Origin: Psychroserpens sp. Hel_I_66 | Lineage (GTDB): Bacteria > Bacteroidota > Bacteroidia > Flavobacteriales > Flavobacteriaceae | Length of the DNA stretch: 64,000 bases | Reading direction: 5' to 3' | NCBI RefSeq assembly: GCF_000799465.1 | Contig: NZ_JUGU01000001.1 | Location: forward strand, 1,302,001-1,366,000 | Shown: one piece after another, positions 62,845 through 64,000 of the stretch | Position numbering within the stretch: position 1 is the first letter of the stretch | Layout of the letters: the number at the start of each line of letters is the position of its first letter | The notes under the pieces: model-generated | The model's database searches: none | Seen by the model: only the letters and a program-made list of their open reading frames with translations | What the model was told of the DNA's origin: nothing | Program-made: the position numbers and the translations under genes

Positions 62845-63903
62845 TTACGAATCTAAAATACGTTCTATAATTTTTAAACTGTCATCAATTGATGTCGTGT
62901 TTGTGTTTATGGCAGTATTTTGTGGACCATAAGGTTTATATTCTTCAATGTTTGCTTTTGAAAACAGACCAACGGTGGGAGTTAATGAGGCGGAAGCTAA
63001 GTGCATCATACCACTATCTGCTCCAATAAAGATTTCTGTATTGTGCATTACAGATGCAATCTCTCTAATATCCTTACTGTAATACGTTTTCTCTCTAAAC
63101 TGAATTTGCGACACATTCTCTATTGGCAATATTTCAAGAATTTGATATGCTGTGAATTTTGCTTTTAACTTGGTGTAAAACTCGTCCCAAAATTCTGTAC
63201 TGTAACATTTTGCCCCAGTTGCAAATGTGAATATTCCAATCACTGGTTTATCTGTTTTTACGATTTTCTTAAGTGCTAGCTTGCCTTTAGATTTCTCCTC
63301 AGTAGTGAGCTTAATGTCTAACAACGGAATATTTTTATCGTTGAATTCTCTTATATTCCGAAGAAAATATCTTAAATCATAAATAGGCCCTAAAGCGATG
63401 TGTTTTCTATGCTTAAACTCTATTGGTGTTTCTTCACTTGTACCACCAAACACTTTATATTCTGCTCTTGATAGTTTTGTTAATAATCGCCCTGAAGATG
63501 AGCCCTCTACAGCATTTATGACCAAATCATATTCTTTTACTTTCACTTTACCCCAAAGTGATGCGTATTTTATGAGACTATTAAACGGTTTTCTAGGAAG
63601 TGGCAGATAGTTATTTATTTTTTCATACTTGCCAAAAACGATAGGTGCCAAATAATCGCCTCTAATTAAAATATCAATTTTACTATTTGGGAACACATGA
63701 GAAAGCTCTGCAATAATTGGTGTTGTCAAAATCAAATTCCCTAACCTGTGATTTGGTCTAAGAACTAATATTTTTTTAACATTTTCAAGTTCTGACAAAT
63801 TATTGAAATCTAGGGAAACACTGCTCCCAACATTTCTGGTGATTGCATACATTGCCTTTCTTCTCAACTCGTTTATGCTTAAACTTTGTAATGAAAATTT
63901 CAT
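62845..63903 (-). CDS. Glycosyltransferase family 9 (heptosyltransferase-like)
   Basis: 352 aa GT-B enzyme. ILVLRPNHRLGNLILTTPII is the N-terminal loop, and FIGADSGMMHLASASLTPTVGLF the sugar-nucleotide site, as in ADP-heptose:LPS heptosyltransferases. It transfers a sugar to the lipid A core or a related surface glycan. It lies immediately downstream of the truncated gene at the window edge on the same strand, which may also act in glycan synthesis. Confidence 0.85.
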   Translation of the reverse strand: MKFSLQSLSINELRRKAMYAITRNVGSSVSLDFNNLSELENVKKILVLRPNHRLGNLILTTPIIAELSHVFPNSKIDILIRGDYLAPIVFGKYEKINNYLPLPRKPFNSLIKYASLWGKVKVKEYDLVINAVEGSSSGRLLTKLSRAEYKVFGGTSEETPIEFKHRKHIALGPIYDLRYFLRNIREFNDKNIPLLDIKLTTEEKSKGKLALKKIVKTDKPVIGIFTFATGAKCYSTEFWDEFYTKLKAKFTAYQILEILPIENVSQIQFREKTYYSKDIREIASVMHNTEIFIGADSGMMHLASASLTPTVGLFSKANIEEYKPYGPQNTAINTNTTSIDDSLKIIERILDS

Positions 63904-63937
63904 AATTCAAATTAAAATCTAAATATAGTAATAATGA

Positions 63938-64000
63938 TTATTTCAATATTACTTTTTTAATTGTAAACGATTTTGCAACTGTTTCTTCCCATTCCTTTTG
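63938..64000 (-). CDS. C-terminal end of an unidentified gene, 5' end outside window
   Basis: The last 20 codons of a minus-strand frame that ends at TAA (63938-63940) are visible: QKEWEETVAKSFTIKKVILK. The fragment resembles the tail of several glycosyltransferases, but there is too little to identify it. It is open to the window edge and has the same direction as the GT9 gene. Confidence 0.45.
   Translation of the reverse strand, partial: QKEWEETVAKSFTIKKVILK

Larger units (their letters stand above)
389..63363. repeat. Dispersed octamer TTCCGAAG / CTTCGGAA (about 50 copies)
   Basis: By eye, CTTCGGAA on the plus strand starts at 448, 2846, 2858, 5344, 5994, 9328, 9848, 11677, 12659, 17107, 19184, 19474, 21119, 26211, 29105, 33792, 33809, 37393, 37803, 43975, 47325, 48851, 50294, 51688, 52454, 54754, 59314 and 59872. 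TTCCGAAG starts at 389, 3009, 3294, 5443, 6757, 13192, 18943, 19418, 22444, 22995, 26299, 30778, 33839, 33986, 35499, 44233, 46903, 51705, 52559, 54998, 57623 and 63356. Copies fall between genes and in all reading frames (coding for SSE, NFG, LRK, FPK or SEE), so protein sequence does not explain them. Variants TTCCGCAG and TTCCGTAG are also frequent. The coordinates given are the span of the family, not one element. Confidence 0.85.

Noticed and set aside
1-64000. tRNA, rRNA, CRISPR array, insertion sequence or prophage
   Set aside because: Gaps were read on both strands; no cloverleaf, direct-repeat array, transposase or integrase was seen.

Overview
The window looks like a chromosomal segment of a marine-type member of the Flavobacteriaceae (Bacteroidota). 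DNA is AT-rich. Genes lack Shine-Dalgarno leaders and several have the Bacteroidota -7 element TAnnTTTG. The gene content is typical of the group: a secreted VCBS-repeat protein with a type IX secretion C-terminal signal, a carboxypeptidase-domain TonB-dependent receptor, a menaquinone cluster, YfhO, DUF4834, DUF2853, CvfB and a CAL67264-like membrane peptide. I found no tRNA, rRNA, insertion sequence, prophage or CRISPR array. A genus cannot be named from this alone.

Layout. 1-2.8 kb: the start of a DUF3667-type zinc-ribbon membrane protein, then two paralogous exported proteins, each behind an almost identical sigma-54 (-24/-12) promoter. 2.8-9 kb: a minus-strand surface polysaccharide set (a frameshifted flippase, a GT4 glycosyltransferase, a membrane protein, YfhO, DUF4834). 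9-12.5 kb: an outer-membrane protein, a GNAT-like protein and an APC permease. 12.5-15 kb: an alpha-oxoamine synthase and a cysteine-synthase-like enzyme that together fit the first two steps of sulfonolipid (capnine) synthesis. 15-31 kb: housekeeping and envelope genes, including oligopeptidase B, YbaB, threonine aldolase, a zinc protease, prfB with its programmed +1 frameshift, ArsC/Spx-like, a TonB receptor, fumC and a T9SS cargo. 29.4-33.2 kb: histidine degradation (hutI, hutG).

33.2-43.7 kb: a block of about eleven minus-strand genes with a AAA+ ATPase, a long coiled-coil protein, several membrane or exported proteins, a Nudix hydrolase and conserved proteins of unknown function. This is the best candidate in the window for an undescribed multi-protein system. 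43.8-52.4 kb: an MBL-fold lipoprotein, EttA, a MarR/pirin/flavin-reductase/GNAT stress group, a carboxyltransferase subunit and an MFS transporter. 52.4-62.8 kb: menaquinone genes in transcription order menD, menB, menA, menC, menE, with unrelated genes interspersed and one gene remnant carrying four nonsense codons. 62.8-64 kb: a GT9 glycosyltransferase and the end of another gene.

Across the whole window the octamer TTCCGAAG/CTTCGGAA occurs about 50 times by eye, in both orientations, in all reading frames and between genes, where one or two copies would be expected from base composition. This dispersed DNA word is the most striking signal that no gene explains.
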